Assembly (NCBI RefSeq): GCF_000282315.2
Contig: NZ_AKJN02000008.1
Coordinates: 868,001 to 932,000, forward strand
Reading direction: 5' to 3'
Length of the DNA stretch: 64,000 nt
Origin: Pseudomonas sp. GM41(2012)
GTDB taxonomy: Bacteria; Pseudomonadota; Gammaproteobacteria; Pseudomonadales; Pseudomonadaceae
A model generated the notes under the pieces. The model saw only the letters and a list, made by a program, of their open reading frames with translations, was not told the DNA's origin and did no database searches. Positions 51,573 to 60,556 of this stretch are shown one piece after another. The position numbers were made by a program, and so were the translations under genes. How positions within the stretch are numbered: the first letter of the stretch is position 1; each line of letters opens with the position of its first letter.

Positions 51573-51891
51573 TTGGTTGGACCTTGACCTGATTCGTATA
51601 GAGGAAGGACATATGCACACCCTCAGTTAATGAACAATCAAGACACTTGCGTATAAGTCGCTATCTGTCGGTGGCTTATATGTAAGTTGTCAACTGCATT
51701 ACAAAAACATGGCCAGATCATGGCACTTCCGGAGTTTATACCAGGTTTATTAACTTGGTTTTTTGCGTGCCTGATTATTTTTAAAGTAGTTCAAATCGCT
51801 ATATGTAAATTTCCAAATTGGTTGTAAGAATTAGTTGCAACAACTTGTTAATGAGAATAAGTTGCATATCGAATTTAACGAGGGTGAAACG
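51573..51891. other. AT-rich regulatory region before the siderophore biosynthetic operon
   Basis: This gap is clearly more AT-rich than its surroundings (TTTTTAAAGTAGTTC, TATATGTAAATTTCC). It holds an inverted repeat AGTTG-CAA-CAACT at 51833-51845 and a Fur box at 51850-51868. I see no gene in it. Base composition suggests a strong, multiply regulated promoter region. Confidence 0.6.
51850..51868 (+). promoter_or_regulatory. Fur box before acsF
   Basis: AATGAGAATAAGTTGCATA lies 23 bases before the acsF ATG and contains the AATGAGAAT core common to Pseudomonas Fur sites. The inverted repeat AGTTGCAACAACT just upstream may bind another factor. Confidence 0.7.
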
Positions 51892-53268
51892 ATGTTGAAT
51901 GATGGCGTATTGCACTCTAATCCTTTGCAAAAAACCAATGCCGACTATCTGGCTCGACAAAGCAAGTTCGAATCTAATGTACGCAGTTATCCACGCAAGT
52001 TACCACTAGCGATCGCCAAGGCGCACGGGCTCTGGGTGACTGATGTCGAGGGCAATACTTACCTCGACTGTCTGGCCGGCGCCGGCACTTTGGCCCTGGG
52101 GCACAATCATCCGGCCGTCATGGCCAGCCTTGACAGCTTCCTCGCCTCAGGCCTGCCGATGCATACCCTGGACCTGACCACCGCGGTCAAGGACGCTTTC
52201 AGCGAAACCTTGCTCAGTCTGTTGCCGAACCAGGGCCGTGATTATTGCCTGCAATTTTGCGGGCCGTCCGGGGCGGATGCAGTGGAGGCCGCGCTGAAAC
52301 TGGCCAAGACCTACACCGGGCGCAACAACATCATCAGTTTCTCCGGGGCCTACCATGGCATGACCCACGGCGCCCTGGCCCTGACCGGCAACACTGCGCC
52401 GAAAAATGCCATCGCGAGCCTGATGCCTGGGGTGCAGTTCATGCCGTACCCCCACGAATACCGTTGCCCGCTGGGCATTGGCGGTGAGGCCGGGGTCGAG
52501 GCCTTGACCCACTATTTCACCCAGTTCATCGAAGACGTCGAAAGCGGCGTATCACTGCCGGCGGCGGTGATCCTTGAAGCCGTGCAGGGCGAGGGCGGGG
52601 TCAACTGTGCCCCGGCGAGCTGGCTGCGGGCGGTCCGCGAAGTGACGCGCAAACACGGCATCCTGCTGATCCTCGACGAAGTGCAGACCGGTTTCGCCCG
52701 CACCGGCAAGATGTTTGCCTTCGAACACGCCGACATCGAGCCGGACCTGATCGTGATGTCCAAAGCGGTCGGTGGCGGTTTGCCCATGGCAGTGCTGGGC
52801 ATCCGTCGTGAATTCGACGCCTGGGAGCCAGGCAATCACGCCGGCACCTTCCGCGGCAACCAGATGGCCATGGCCGCCGGGCTGGCCACGTTGCAGGTGC
52901 TGCAACAGCAAAACCTCGCCGCCGAGGCCGAGCGCCAAGGCCAGTGGCTCAAAGACCGACTGGTCGAGTTGCAGGCGCATTATCCGGCCCTTGGCCAGGT
53001 GCGCGGTCGCGGCCTGATGCTGGGCATCGAGATTGTTGACGAGCGCCAACCGGCGGATCGTCACGGGCATTTCCCGACGGACCCGGCGCTGGCCGTGGCC
53101 ATCCAGCAACAGTGCTTCAAACAAGGCCTGTTGCTGGAACGCGGCGGACGTAAGGGCAATGTCATTCGCTTGTTGCCACCCTTGATTATCGACGATGAAC
53201 AATGCCAGCAAGTCATCCAGCGTTTTGATAACGCGATGGCGGCAGCGTTATTACAGTTGCGCCCTTGA
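51892..53268 (+). CDS. acsF: diaminobutyrate-2-oxoglutarate aminotransferase of siderophore synthesis (AcsF-like)
   Basis: A 458-residue class III PLP aminotransferase. It shows CLAGAGTLALGHNHPAV, the PLP-phosphate loop CGPSGADAVEAALKLAK, ILDEVQTGFARTGKMFAFEHA with the PLP-stacking Asp, and the Schiff-base Lys in VMSKAVGGGLPMAVLG. It matches 2,4-diaminobutyrate 4-transaminases (DABA-AT), which form L-2,4-diaminobutyrate from aspartate semialdehyde and glutamate. ATG 51892 has CGAGGGTGAAACG upstream. It is the first gene after the second Fur box and supplies the diamine arm of achromobactin. Ectoine EctB and pyoverdine PvdH are paralogues, excluded by context. Confidence 0.9.
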   Translation: MLNDGVLHSNPLQKTNADYLARQSKFESNVRSYPRKLPLAIAKAHGLWVTDVEGNTYLDCLAGAGTLALGHNHPAVMASLDSFLASGLPMHTLDLTTAVKDAFSETLLSLLPNQGRDYCLQFCGPSGADAVEAALKLAKTYTGRNNIISFSGAYHGMTHGALALTGNTAPKNAIASLMPGVQFMPYPHEYRCPLGIGGEAGVEALTHYFTQFIEDVESGVSLPAAVILEAVQGEGGVNCAPASWLRAVREVTRKHGILLILDEVQTGFARTGKMFAFEHADIEPDLIVMSKAVGGGLPMAVLGIRREFDAWEPGNHAGTFRGNQMAMAAGLATLQVLQQQNLAAEAERQGQWLKDRLVELQAHYPALGQVRGRGLMLGIEIVDERQPADRHGHFPTDPALAVAIQQQCFKQGLLLERGGRKGNVIRLLPPLIIDDEQCQQVIQRFDNAMAAALLQLRP

Positions 53269-53481
53269 ATGAATCAATCGAAGTTGCGTTAGCAGTTCGC
53301 CGAATTGCAGTTTGATGACAGCGCTGAAAGTAACTTTGATGGTCGTCTGATTGTTTAAAAAAGGTTCAGTGAAGTGATGTCGTTACGTGGGGTTTCGTCG
53401 GCTGTTAAACAGGCCGATCAGCAACTAATTTTTTCGCCATATAACGTGTCCAGTGGCCTCGCGGGCTACTGTGGAGCACCC

Positions 53482-55266
53482 ATGAATCATCCAGATCGCA
53501 GTGTTTTATCGAATATGGTCAGTGAATTGGCAACGACGCGCGCGTTGCTTAATTGTTTGATCAAAGAGTTCGCCCTGCCGGAAAACTGCCTCAGTTACAG
53601 TTGGCCGACGCAGATGCAAGGTATCGCCCCGGGCAGTTACCTCGAGGGTCTGGAATGGAAGGGCATTCCCCTGACCATCAGCCTGCCCAACCAGCAGCAG
53701 TTCTTTGTGATGGTGGACCGCCGTGATGGTCTGGGCAGTCACCGTTACCTGTCGGACGTTTATGCCCGGCGTGGCGAGGGCGACTGGTCGTGCCTGAGGT
53801 TTGCCGAGTTCGTGGGGCAGTTGCTCGCGGCGTGCGAACACATGACCCGCGCCAGCAACGACGAGTTGCTGGATCAGGTGTTGCAAAGCCAGTTGCTGAC
53901 CGCGGCCATCGTCGGCCACAACATGGACGGCCAGCACCCGGCACCGCTCAGCGGTTACCTCGCCAGCGAGCAGGGCTTGTGGTTCGGTCATCCGAACCAC
54001 CCGGCACCCAAGGCGCGCCTGTGGCCAGCTCATCTGGCCCAGGAAACCTATGCCCCGGAATTCCAGGCCCGCACGCCGTTGCACCTGTTCGAGGTGCCGC
54101 TGGAAGGATTGAACGTCGGGGCCAACGACCTGAGCAAAGCCCAAGTGCTGGCCGGTTTTGCCGATCAAGCGCAGGCGCGGCCAGGGCACGCGGTTATCTG
54201 CATGCATCCGGTACAGGCCCAGCTGTTCATGCAGGATGGCCGGGTTCAGCGTTTGTTGAAATCCGCGGCCATCGTCGACCTTGGCGCCACAGGGCTGATG
54301 GCCAACCCCACGGCGTCCATCCGTACCTGGTACATCGAGGGCCATGAGTTCTTCATCAAGGGCTCGCTGAACGTGCGCATCACCAACTGCGTCAGGAAAA
54401 ACGCCTGGTACGAACTGGAAAGCGCACTGATGATCGACCGGGTCTTTCGTAACCTCCAATTGACCCAGCCCGAAACCCTTGGCGGGCTTTCGGTGGTGGC
54501 CGAGCCGGGCAATCTGAGCTGGGCGCCGCAACAGGCCAGCGAAGCCGATAACCACTGGTTCCGCGAACAGACCGGGGCGATCCTGCGGGAGAACTTCTGC
54601 CTCGACACCGGCACCGACTGCAGCATCATGGCCGGTACGTTGTTCGCTCGTGGTCTGCATTTACCGCCGTTGGTGCATGAGTTCCTGAGCCGGTTCAACG
54701 GCAATGACATCGACGATCAACAGCTGTTGAGCTGGTTCGACGACTATCAGGCGCTGTTGCTACGGCCGGTGCTGGCGCTGTTCTTCAACCACGGCATCGT
54801 CATGGAGCCGCACTTGCAGAACAGCGTGCTGGTGCATGACAACGGTCGTCCACAACGCTTGCTGCTGCGGGATTTCGAAGGGGTCAAACTGACCGACGAA
54901 CTGGGTGCTTCCCGGATCGACGCAGACGTTCATCCACGGGTGCGCGAGTCGCTGCTCTATTCCCGCCAGCAAGGCTGGAATCGCATCGTCTATTGCCTGT
55001 TCGTCAACAACTTGTCCGAGGCGGTACTGGCCCTGAGCTGGGAACGTCCGCACCTGGCGCCGCTGATGTGGCAACGGGTCGAGCAGCAATTGATCAGCAT
55101 CCGCGCCGAATTGACCCGCGCTGCGCCAGAGTTGGACGCACTGATCGCCGGTCAGCCGATTGCCTGCAAAACCAACCTGAAAGTGCGCCTGGCGGCCAAG
55201 GCCGATCGCCAGGCCAGCTACGTCAGTCTGGTGTCCCCGTGGGGCAAGGAGGCCAAGCATGGATAA
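53482..55266 (+). CDS. acsD: NIS siderophore synthetase (AcsD-like, type A)
   Basis: A 594-residue IucA/IucC-family synthetase. Family marks are CMHPVQAQLFM (HPxQ), FFIKGSLNVRITNCVRKN for ATP and carboxylate binding, and MEPHLQNSVLV (E-x-H-x-Q-N) in the C-terminal FhuF-like part. In achromobactin synthesis AcsD adenylates citrate and joins it to L-serine or ethanolamine; published accounts differ on the acceptor. ATG 53482 has GGAG at eight bases; in-frame starts at 53374 and 53377 would add 35-36 unconserved-looking residues. Its stop lies eight bases inside acsE. The 213-bp gap before it could hold a further promoter. Confidence 0.88.
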   Translation: MNHPDRSVLSNMVSELATTRALLNCLIKEFALPENCLSYSWPTQMQGIAPGSYLEGLEWKGIPLTISLPNQQQFFVMVDRRDGLGSHRYLSDVYARRGEGDWSCLRFAEFVGQLLAACEHMTRASNDELLDQVLQSQLLTAAIVGHNMDGQHPAPLSGYLASEQGLWFGHPNHPAPKARLWPAHLAQETYAPEFQARTPLHLFEVPLEGLNVGANDLSKAQVLAGFADQAQARPGHAVICMHPVQAQLFMQDGRVQRLLKSAAIVDLGATGLMANPTASIRTWYIEGHEFFIKGSLNVRITNCVRKNAWYELESALMIDRVFRNLQLTQPETLGGLSVVAEPGNLSWAPQQASEADNHWFREQTGAILRENFCLDTGTDCSIMAGTLFARGLHLPPLVHEFLSRFNGNDIDDQQLLSWFDDYQALLLRPVLALFFNHGIVMEPHLQNSVLVHDNGRPQRLLLRDFEGVKLTDELGASRIDADVHPRVRESLLYSRQQGWNRIVYCLFVNNLSEAVLALSWERPHLAPLMWQRVEQQLISIRAELTRAAPELDALIAGQPIACKTNLKVRLAAKADRQASYVSLVSPWGKEAKHG

Positions 55267-56470
55267 GCTGCCCGAAGCAGTATTGGCTGCGATCGACGAA
55301 GCCCGCACGCAGCACGAAGATCCGCTCGCGCTGTTCATCTATGACCTGGACGCGCTGAAACAGCACGTGACGCAGGTGATGGCGGCGCTGCCCGAAGGCG
55401 TAGAGCTTTACTACGCGATCAAGGCCAACAGTGAGCCGCAAATCCTCGCCACCGTCGCGTCGTTGGTGCACGGCTTCGAGATTTCCTCCGGCGGCGAGAT
55501 CGATCGTCTTCAGGCCTGCCCGACGCGCAAGCCATTCATCTTCTCCGGCCCCGGCAAACTGGACTCCGATCTGCGTTCGGCGTTGCAACATCAGGTCGAA
55601 GCGATTCACATCGAAAGCCTGAATGAAATCGTCCGTCTGCAACGACTGGCACTGGAAGCGGGGCGCGTGCAAGACGTCTTGCTGCGGATCAACCCCGAAC
55701 TGCCTTCACCGCTCTCCAGCAAACTGGCGATGGCCGGCACGGCCACACCATTCGGGATCGATGAGTCGGAACTGGCCCAAGCGGTCAGTTGGGTCGATAA
55801 CGCCAGCCACCTGCGGCTCAAGGGCTTCCATGTGCATGCGATGTCCCATCAGTCGCTGGTGGAACGCCATGAACAATTGCTCGATCTGTACCTGCAGCGC
55901 TGGCCGCAATGGAAAGCGTTGTCGGCCGATCCCGCGGCGATCACTCACCTCAATGTGGGCGGTGGCATCGGGGTCAATTACCTCGGACCGCAGCAATTCG
56001 ATTGGCAGCGCTTGTGTACGCATTTGGGGCAGAGCCTTGCAGCCTGCGCTGATGCACCCATCGTGCGTTTTGAGCCCGGTCGTTTCATCAGCGCCTTCTG
56101 CGGTTATTACGCCATTGAAGTGCTGGACAGGAAAACCAGTCACGGCAAGCATTTCCTGGTCTGTCGTGGCGGGACTCATCAGTTCCGTTTGCCGGTTGCC
56201 CAGGGGCATGATCACCCGGTCATTCATCTGCCCCGGCATCGCGTAACGCCATCGGCGCCACAACAGGAGTGGACCGTCGTTGGGCAGCTCTGTACGCCCA
56301 AGGATGTGCTGAGCCGCGATTGCCCGCTCACGGACGTGGAGATCGGCGACATGCTGGTGCTGCCGCTGGCCGGCGCCTATGGCTACAACATTTCCCACGC
56401 TGATTTCCTCTGTCATCCGCGACCGCCGCAGGTGTTTGTGCAACAGGCCGGAGTCGCCCCGTGGGATTGA
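55259..56470 (+). CDS. acsE: PLP decarboxylase of siderophore synthesis (AcsE-like, LysA fold)
   Basis: A 403-residue fold-type III decarboxylase related to diaminopimelate decarboxylase. The PLP Lys is in VELYYAIKANSEPQIL. The phosphate-binding Gly loop is in LNVGGGIGVNYLG, with GFEISSGGEID and the substrate-side Cys region (LCTPKDVLSRD) also visible. By analogy with SbnH of staphyloferrin B it decarboxylates a citryl-amino acid intermediate, here citryl-serine to citryl-ethanolamine, or makes the amine beforehand. It overlaps acsD by eight bases and the exporter gene by ten. A true LysA role is unlikely given the operon. Confidence 0.9.
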   Translation: MDKLPEAVLAAIDEARTQHEDPLALFIYDLDALKQHVTQVMAALPEGVELYYAIKANSEPQILATVASLVHGFEISSGGEIDRLQACPTRKPFIFSGPGKLDSDLRSALQHQVEAIHIESLNEIVRLQRLALEAGRVQDVLLRINPELPSPLSSKLAMAGTATPFGIDESELAQAVSWVDNASHLRLKGFHVHAMSHQSLVERHEQLLDLYLQRWPQWKALSADPAAITHLNVGGGIGVNYLGPQQFDWQRLCTHLGQSLAACADAPIVRFEPGRFISAFCGYYAIEVLDRKTSHGKHFLVCRGGTHQFRLPVAQGHDHPVIHLPRHRVTPSAPQQEWTVVGQLCTPKDVLSRDCPLTDVEIGDMLVLPLAGAYGYNISHADFLCHPRPPQVFVQQAGVAPWD

Positions 56471-57894
56471 CGTTTGCCGTGCCGCGCTGGTTGGTGGTGG
56501 TCAATGTGCTGTTGGGCACGCTGACGGTCAGCCTGAACAACAGCTCATTGAATCCGGCGTTGCCGGCGTTCATGGAAGCCTTTGATATCGGTCCGCTGTT
56601 GGCCACCTGGATTGTCGCAGCGTTCATGGTGAGCATGGGCATGACCATGCCCCTCACCAGTTTTCTCAGCCAGCGGATGGGGCGCAAATCCCTGTATTTG
56701 TGGGGCGTGGCGTTGTTTGTCTGCGGTTCGTTGCTGGGGGCGTTGGCCAACTCCATCGCGCTGGTGATCGCCGCGCGTGTGGTGCAAGGCATTGCCAGCG
56801 GGCTGATGATTCCGCTGTCGCTGGCGATCATTTTTTCGGTGTACGCCAAGGGCGAGCGGGGCAGGGTCACCGGCCTGTGGGGCGCGGCGGTCATGCTGGC
56901 GCCGGCATTGGGGCCTTTGTGCGGGAGCCTGATGCTGGAGTGGTTCAGTTGGCGCTCGCTGTTCCTGATGAATGTGCCGATTGGCCTGCTGGCGCTGATC
57001 CTTGGCGTCGGCGTGCTGCCGGTTTCCGAAGCATCGGAACGCAAACCTTTCGACCTGGCGGGTTACCTGTTGATCGCGGCGGGCATCGGCCTGCTGATGA
57101 TTGCCGTTGGCCGTCTGCGCCATGCCGAAGCCCTCGCTGATCCGCTCAACCTTGGCATGCTGCTGGCGGCGATTCTGTGCCTGGTCGCGTTTGTACGACT
57201 GGAACTGAACCGGACTTCGCCGCTGCTCAACCTGCGCATCTTTGCCCTGCGCGGTTATCGCTTGAGCGTGATCATCGCCGTGGTGCAGTCGGTCGGCATG
57301 TTCGAATGCCTGGTCCTGCTGCCGCTGTTGGTGCAAGTGGTGATGGGCTACAGCGCTATCTGGACCGGCCTGTCGCTGCTGTGCACGGCGATGTTCGCCA
57401 GCCTGTTCGGGCATCTCGGCGGCAAGTGGCTGGACCGACACGGCCCGCGCGGTGTGGTGCTCTGGGGGCTGTTGCTGACAGGGGGCGCCACGCTGGGATT
57501 GGGCATGCTGGGGGCTGGCGCTTCAATCGGTGTGGTGTTTTTTCTGATGATGGTCCGCGGCGCCGGGCTGGGCCTTTCCTATATCCCCATCACCACCGCC
57601 GGGCTCGATGCGCTGCCTGAACCGATGGTCACCCAAGGCGCGGCGATGAACAACATTTCCCGTCGTCTCGTCTCGTCGCTGGCCATCGTGGTTGCCTCCC
57701 TGTGGCTGGAATTGCGCCTGACTGCCGAGACCGGGAGCGGGGTGGTTTCGATGGCCAGCTCGGGGGCGATCAGCGAGGTCTTCATCGCCACCGGCATCCT
57801 CATCCTGCTGGCATTGCCCTGTGCCTGGCGTTTTCCCGTTCACGCATCCGACGAGCCGGCCGAGGCATTGCCCTCAGCCCTCGAACACCGTTAA
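56461..57894 (+). CDS. MFS exporter of the siderophore (YhcA-like, DHA2)
   Basis: A 477-residue polytopic protein of about 14 helices. Visible DHA2 features are SLNNSSLNPALPAFMEAFDIGP (helix 1 motif), TWIVAAFMVSMGMTMPLTSFL, RVVQGIASGLMIPLSLAIIF (motif C region) and FSWRSLFLMNVPIG. It starts at GTG 56461, overlapping acsE by ten bases. In achromobactin clusters an MFS gene (yhcA) occupies this slot between acsE and acsC and is taken to export the finished siderophore. The substrate is inferred from position. Confidence 0.88.
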   Translation: MGLTFAVPRWLVVVNVLLGTLTVSLNNSSLNPALPAFMEAFDIGPLLATWIVAAFMVSMGMTMPLTSFLSQRMGRKSLYLWGVALFVCGSLLGALANSIALVIAARVVQGIASGLMIPLSLAIIFSVYAKGERGRVTGLWGAAVMLAPALGPLCGSLMLEWFSWRSLFLMNVPIGLLALILGVGVLPVSEASERKPFDLAGYLLIAAGIGLLMIAVGRLRHAEALADPLNLGMLLAAILCLVAFVRLELNRTSPLLNLRIFALRGYRLSVIIAVVQSVGMFECLVLLPLLVQVVMGYSAIWTGLSLLCTAMFASLFGHLGGKWLDRHGPRGVVLWGLLLTGGATLGLGMLGAGASIGVVFFLMMVRGAGLGLSYIPITTAGLDALPEPMVTQGAAMNNISRRLVSSLAIVVASLWLELRLTAETGSGVVSMASSGAISEVFIATGILILLALPCAWRFPVHASDEPAEALPSALEHR

Positions 57895-57919
57895 TTCTTT
57901 CATGGACAAGGTTATGACT

Positions 57920-59785
57920 ATGGCGACTTCTTCACAGGCAACACATCAGGCTGCGGATTCTGCGCCAGGCGTCTGGCTGGCGACGGCCGATCCGCGCCAC
58001 TATCAGCAAGTGGAACAACGCGTGGTGGGCCAGCTGCTGCAAACGCTGCTGTATGAAAACGTCCTGCCGTATCGCCATTCGCCCCTCGATGGCGGCCAGT
58101 ACCGTTTTGTTGTCAGCGGCATCGACGCGCAGCAACAACCGGTGGAGTACCACTGCAACGGATTGCTCAGCGAAAGCTTTGAGCTGATCCGCGTCGACTA
58201 TGCCAGTCTCGAACGTGTTGACGCGTTGGGCGCGCGCCGCCGGCCGCACCTTCATCAAGCATTGGCGGAACTGCTGAGCGAACTTCAGGACAGCCCGCAC
58301 CTGCCACGCTTCACCCATGAGCTTGAACAAACGATGCTCAAGGATCTGCAATCGCGCAGTCAGGGTTACCAAGCGGCCAAGCCAACCCATCAACTGGATG
58401 TCGATGCGCTGGAACAGCACTTCATGGACGCCCACAGCTATCACCCTTGCTACAAATCGCGTATCGGTTTCTCGCTGAAAGACAACGCGAGCTACGGACC
58501 GGAATTTGCCGCGCCTATTGCCATCGTCTGGCTGGCAGTGGCGAAAACCTGCGGGGCGATGAACATCTCGCGGCACCTGAAGTACGACGATTTTATCCAG
58601 CAGGAATTCGGACTTCAGCGCTGGCAGCAACTGGCTGAAAGCCTCACCGATCAAGGCAAGGCGATGGGCGATTACTGGCTGATGCCGGTGCACCCGTGGC
58701 AGTGGGAAAACATCATTGTTCCGGTGTTCTACCCGGAGCTGGTCAGCGGTGAAGTGATCCATCTGGGCACCACGGATGACCGTTATCAGGCGCAACAGTC
58801 GATCCGCACCCTGGCCAACGTCACTGAGAAAAAGCGGCCTTACGTCAAGCTCGCGCTGAGCATGACCAACACCTCCAGCACCCGAATTCTGGCCCGGCAT
58901 ACGGTGATGAACGGCCCGATCATCACCGACTGGTTGCAGCAGTTGATCGGGAGCGACAGCACCGCCCGCGACCTTGGCTTTGTGATTCTCGGCGAAGTGG
59001 TCGGCGTCAGCTTTGACTACGATCACCTGCCCGCCACGCGGATGTCCCAGGCCTACGGCACGATGGGCACCCTGTGGCGCGAGAGCATTCACCAGTACCT
59101 GCAAGACGATGAGCAAGCGGTGCCATTCAATGGCTTGAGCTCCGTGGACAATCGCTACGGCAGCGGTGAACAGAAGCCGTTTATCGATGCCTGGATCAAG
59201 CAATACGGCCTGCACGCCTGGACCCGTCAACTGTTGCAGGTGGCGGTGTCGCCGATCATTCACATGCTCTACGCCGAAGGCATCGGCATGGAATCCCATG
59301 GGCAGAACATCGTCTTGATCGTGAAGCAGGGCTGGCCGCAACGTATTGCCCTGAAAGACTTCCATGACGGCGTGCGCTATTCGCCGCAACACCTGGGGCG
59401 CCCCGATCTGTGCCCGACCCTGGTGCCGCTGCCCGCCAGCCACGCCAAGCTCAATCGCAACTCGTTCATCCTCACCGACGACCTGGATGCGGTCCGGGAT
59501 TTTTCCTGTGATTCGTTCTTTTTCATCGCCCTGGCCGAGATGGCGATCTTCCTGCATCAGCACTATCAGCTCGAAGAGGCTCTGTTCTGGCAGATGACTG
59601 CCGAGGTCATCACTGCTTACCAGGCTGAACATCCGCAACACCGTCCGCGTTATGCAGCGTTTGATGTGTTCGCGCCGTTCTATGAAGTCGAAGAACTGAC
59701 CAAGCGCCGTCTGCTGGGCGACGGCGAACGTCGTTTCAAATCGGTGCCGAATCCGCTACACGCGTTCCGGCCGCAATCATGCTGA
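57920..59785 (+). CDS. acsC: NIS siderophore synthetase (AcsC-like)
   Basis: A 621-residue IucA/IucC synthetase. Signatures are HSYHPCYKSRIGFS (the His/Lys loop of the family), VHPWQWENIIVP, VKLALSMTNTSSTRILARHTV for ATP and substrate carboxylate, and MESHGQNIVLIV. In achromobactin work AcsC carries out one of the later condensations on the citrate backbone; whether it adds diaminobutyrate or 2-oxoglutarate should be treated as open here. The ATG at 57920 has AAGG at eight bases; ATGs at 57902 and 57914 are alternatives. It ends seven bases inside acsB. Confidence 0.88.
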   Translation: MATSSQATHQAADSAPGVWLATADPRHYQQVEQRVVGQLLQTLLYENVLPYRHSPLDGGQYRFVVSGIDAQQQPVEYHCNGLLSESFELIRVDYASLERVDALGARRRPHLHQALAELLSELQDSPHLPRFTHELEQTMLKDLQSRSQGYQAAKPTHQLDVDALEQHFMDAHSYHPCYKSRIGFSLKDNASYGPEFAAPIAIVWLAVAKTCGAMNISRHLKYDDFIQQEFGLQRWQQLAESLTDQGKAMGDYWLMPVHPWQWENIIVPVFYPELVSGEVIHLGTTDDRYQAQQSIRTLANVTEKKRPYVKLALSMTNTSSTRILARHTVMNGPIITDWLQQLIGSDSTARDLGFVILGEVVGVSFDYDHLPATRMSQAYGTMGTLWRESIHQYLQDDEQAVPFNGLSSVDNRYGSGEQKPFIDAWIKQYGLHAWTRQLLQVAVSPIIHMLYAEGIGMESHGQNIVLIVKQGWPQRIALKDFHDGVRYSPQHLGRPDLCPTLVPLPASHAKLNRNSFILTDDLDAVRDFSCDSFFFIALAEMAIFLHQHYQLEEALFWQMTAEVITAYQAEHPQHRPRYAAFDVFAPFYEVEELTKRRLLGDGERRFKSVPNPLHAFRPQSC

Positions 59786-60552
59786 GGACCAATCTGCTCA
59801 AGCAGAAGCTCAGAACAGGTGAGCCGGTCTACGGCCTGATCAGCTCGATTCCGTCGCCAGCGGCCATCGAACTGATTGCCGAAGCGGGTTTTGATTTTGT
59901 GATCATCGATATGGAACACGTGCTGATCAATCCCGAGACCGTGGAGAACATGATCCGCACCGCCGAGAGTTACGCGCTGACCCCGCTGGTGCGGGTGTCG
60001 GACCTCAACCCGAAAACCTTGCTGCGCCTGCTCGATGGCGGCGCCCAGGGCATTGTGTTGCCGATGATCGAAGGCCCCGAGCCCTTGGCCGAAAGCATTC
60101 GTGCCTGCAAATACCATCCGCAGGGCACCCGCAGCCTGAATGCCGGGCGCCCCGGTGCGTTTGGCAAACACAGCCTGGCGGAGTACGTCGCGCTGGCCAA
60201 CGAGCAAATCATGGTCGTGGCGATGATCGAAAGTGCCGAAGGTGTGCGGCGGGCGGCAGAGATTGCCGCCGTGCCCGGCCTCGACATGATCCTCGAAGGG
60301 GCCGCCGACTTATCGCAATCGATGGGCATGCCCTGGCAGATCGACCGACCCGAGGTGCAGCAAGCGCTGCTCGCCAGTTGGCAAGCGGCGTGTGCCGCGG
60401 GCGTGCCGTATTGCGCGATTCCACGTCAGCCGGGCGACCACCAACGATGGTTGGCTCGGGGCGTAAAAAGTTTTGTTTTGGGTGACGAGCGTGGCATCGC
60501 TTTTCGTGCCCTCCAGGCCAAATTGGCCGCCACTTCAGCAGAAGGAAAATAA
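59779..60552 (+). CDS. acsB: HpcH/HpaI-family enzyme, likely SbnG-type citrate synthase (AcsB-like)
   Basis: A 257-residue TIM-barrel protein of the HpcH/HpaI aldolase family. It shows AEAGFDFVIIDMEHVLINPETV, LDGGAQGIVLPMIEGPEPL, MIESAEGVRRAAEIAAVPGLDMI and EGAADLSQSMG; aldolases usually have a Gly-x-x-Asp-Leu-(S/A) here, so the metal/substrate loop is kept. The related SbnG of staphyloferrin B condenses oxaloacetate and acetyl-CoA to citrate. By analogy AcsB would supply citrate for achromobactin. This role is inferred from family and context; aldolase activity cannot be excluded. It overlaps acsC by seven bases and is followed by acsA after four. Confidence 0.85.
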   Translation: MLRTNLLKQKLRTGEPVYGLISSIPSPAAIELIAEAGFDFVIIDMEHVLINPETVENMIRTAESYALTPLVRVSDLNPKTLLRLLDGGAQGIVLPMIEGPEPLAESIRACKYHPQGTRSLNAGRPGAFGKHSLAEYVALANEQIMVVAMIESAEGVRRAAEIAAVPGLDMILEGAADLSQSMGMPWQIDRPEVQQALLASWQAACAAGVPYCAIPRQPGDHQRWLARGVKSFVLGDERGIAFRALQAKLAATSAEGK

Positions 60553-60556
60553 TCGG

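Noticed and set aside
55259..56470. AcsE as the housekeeping lysA
   Set aside because: It is translationally coupled to acsD and the exporter gene on both sides. A housekeeping lysA would not be expected inside a Fur-controlled siderophore operon.
57932..59641. 569-codon minus-strand frame opposite acsC
   Set aside because: It is fully antisense to a synthetase with conserved motifs and has no independent coding signal.
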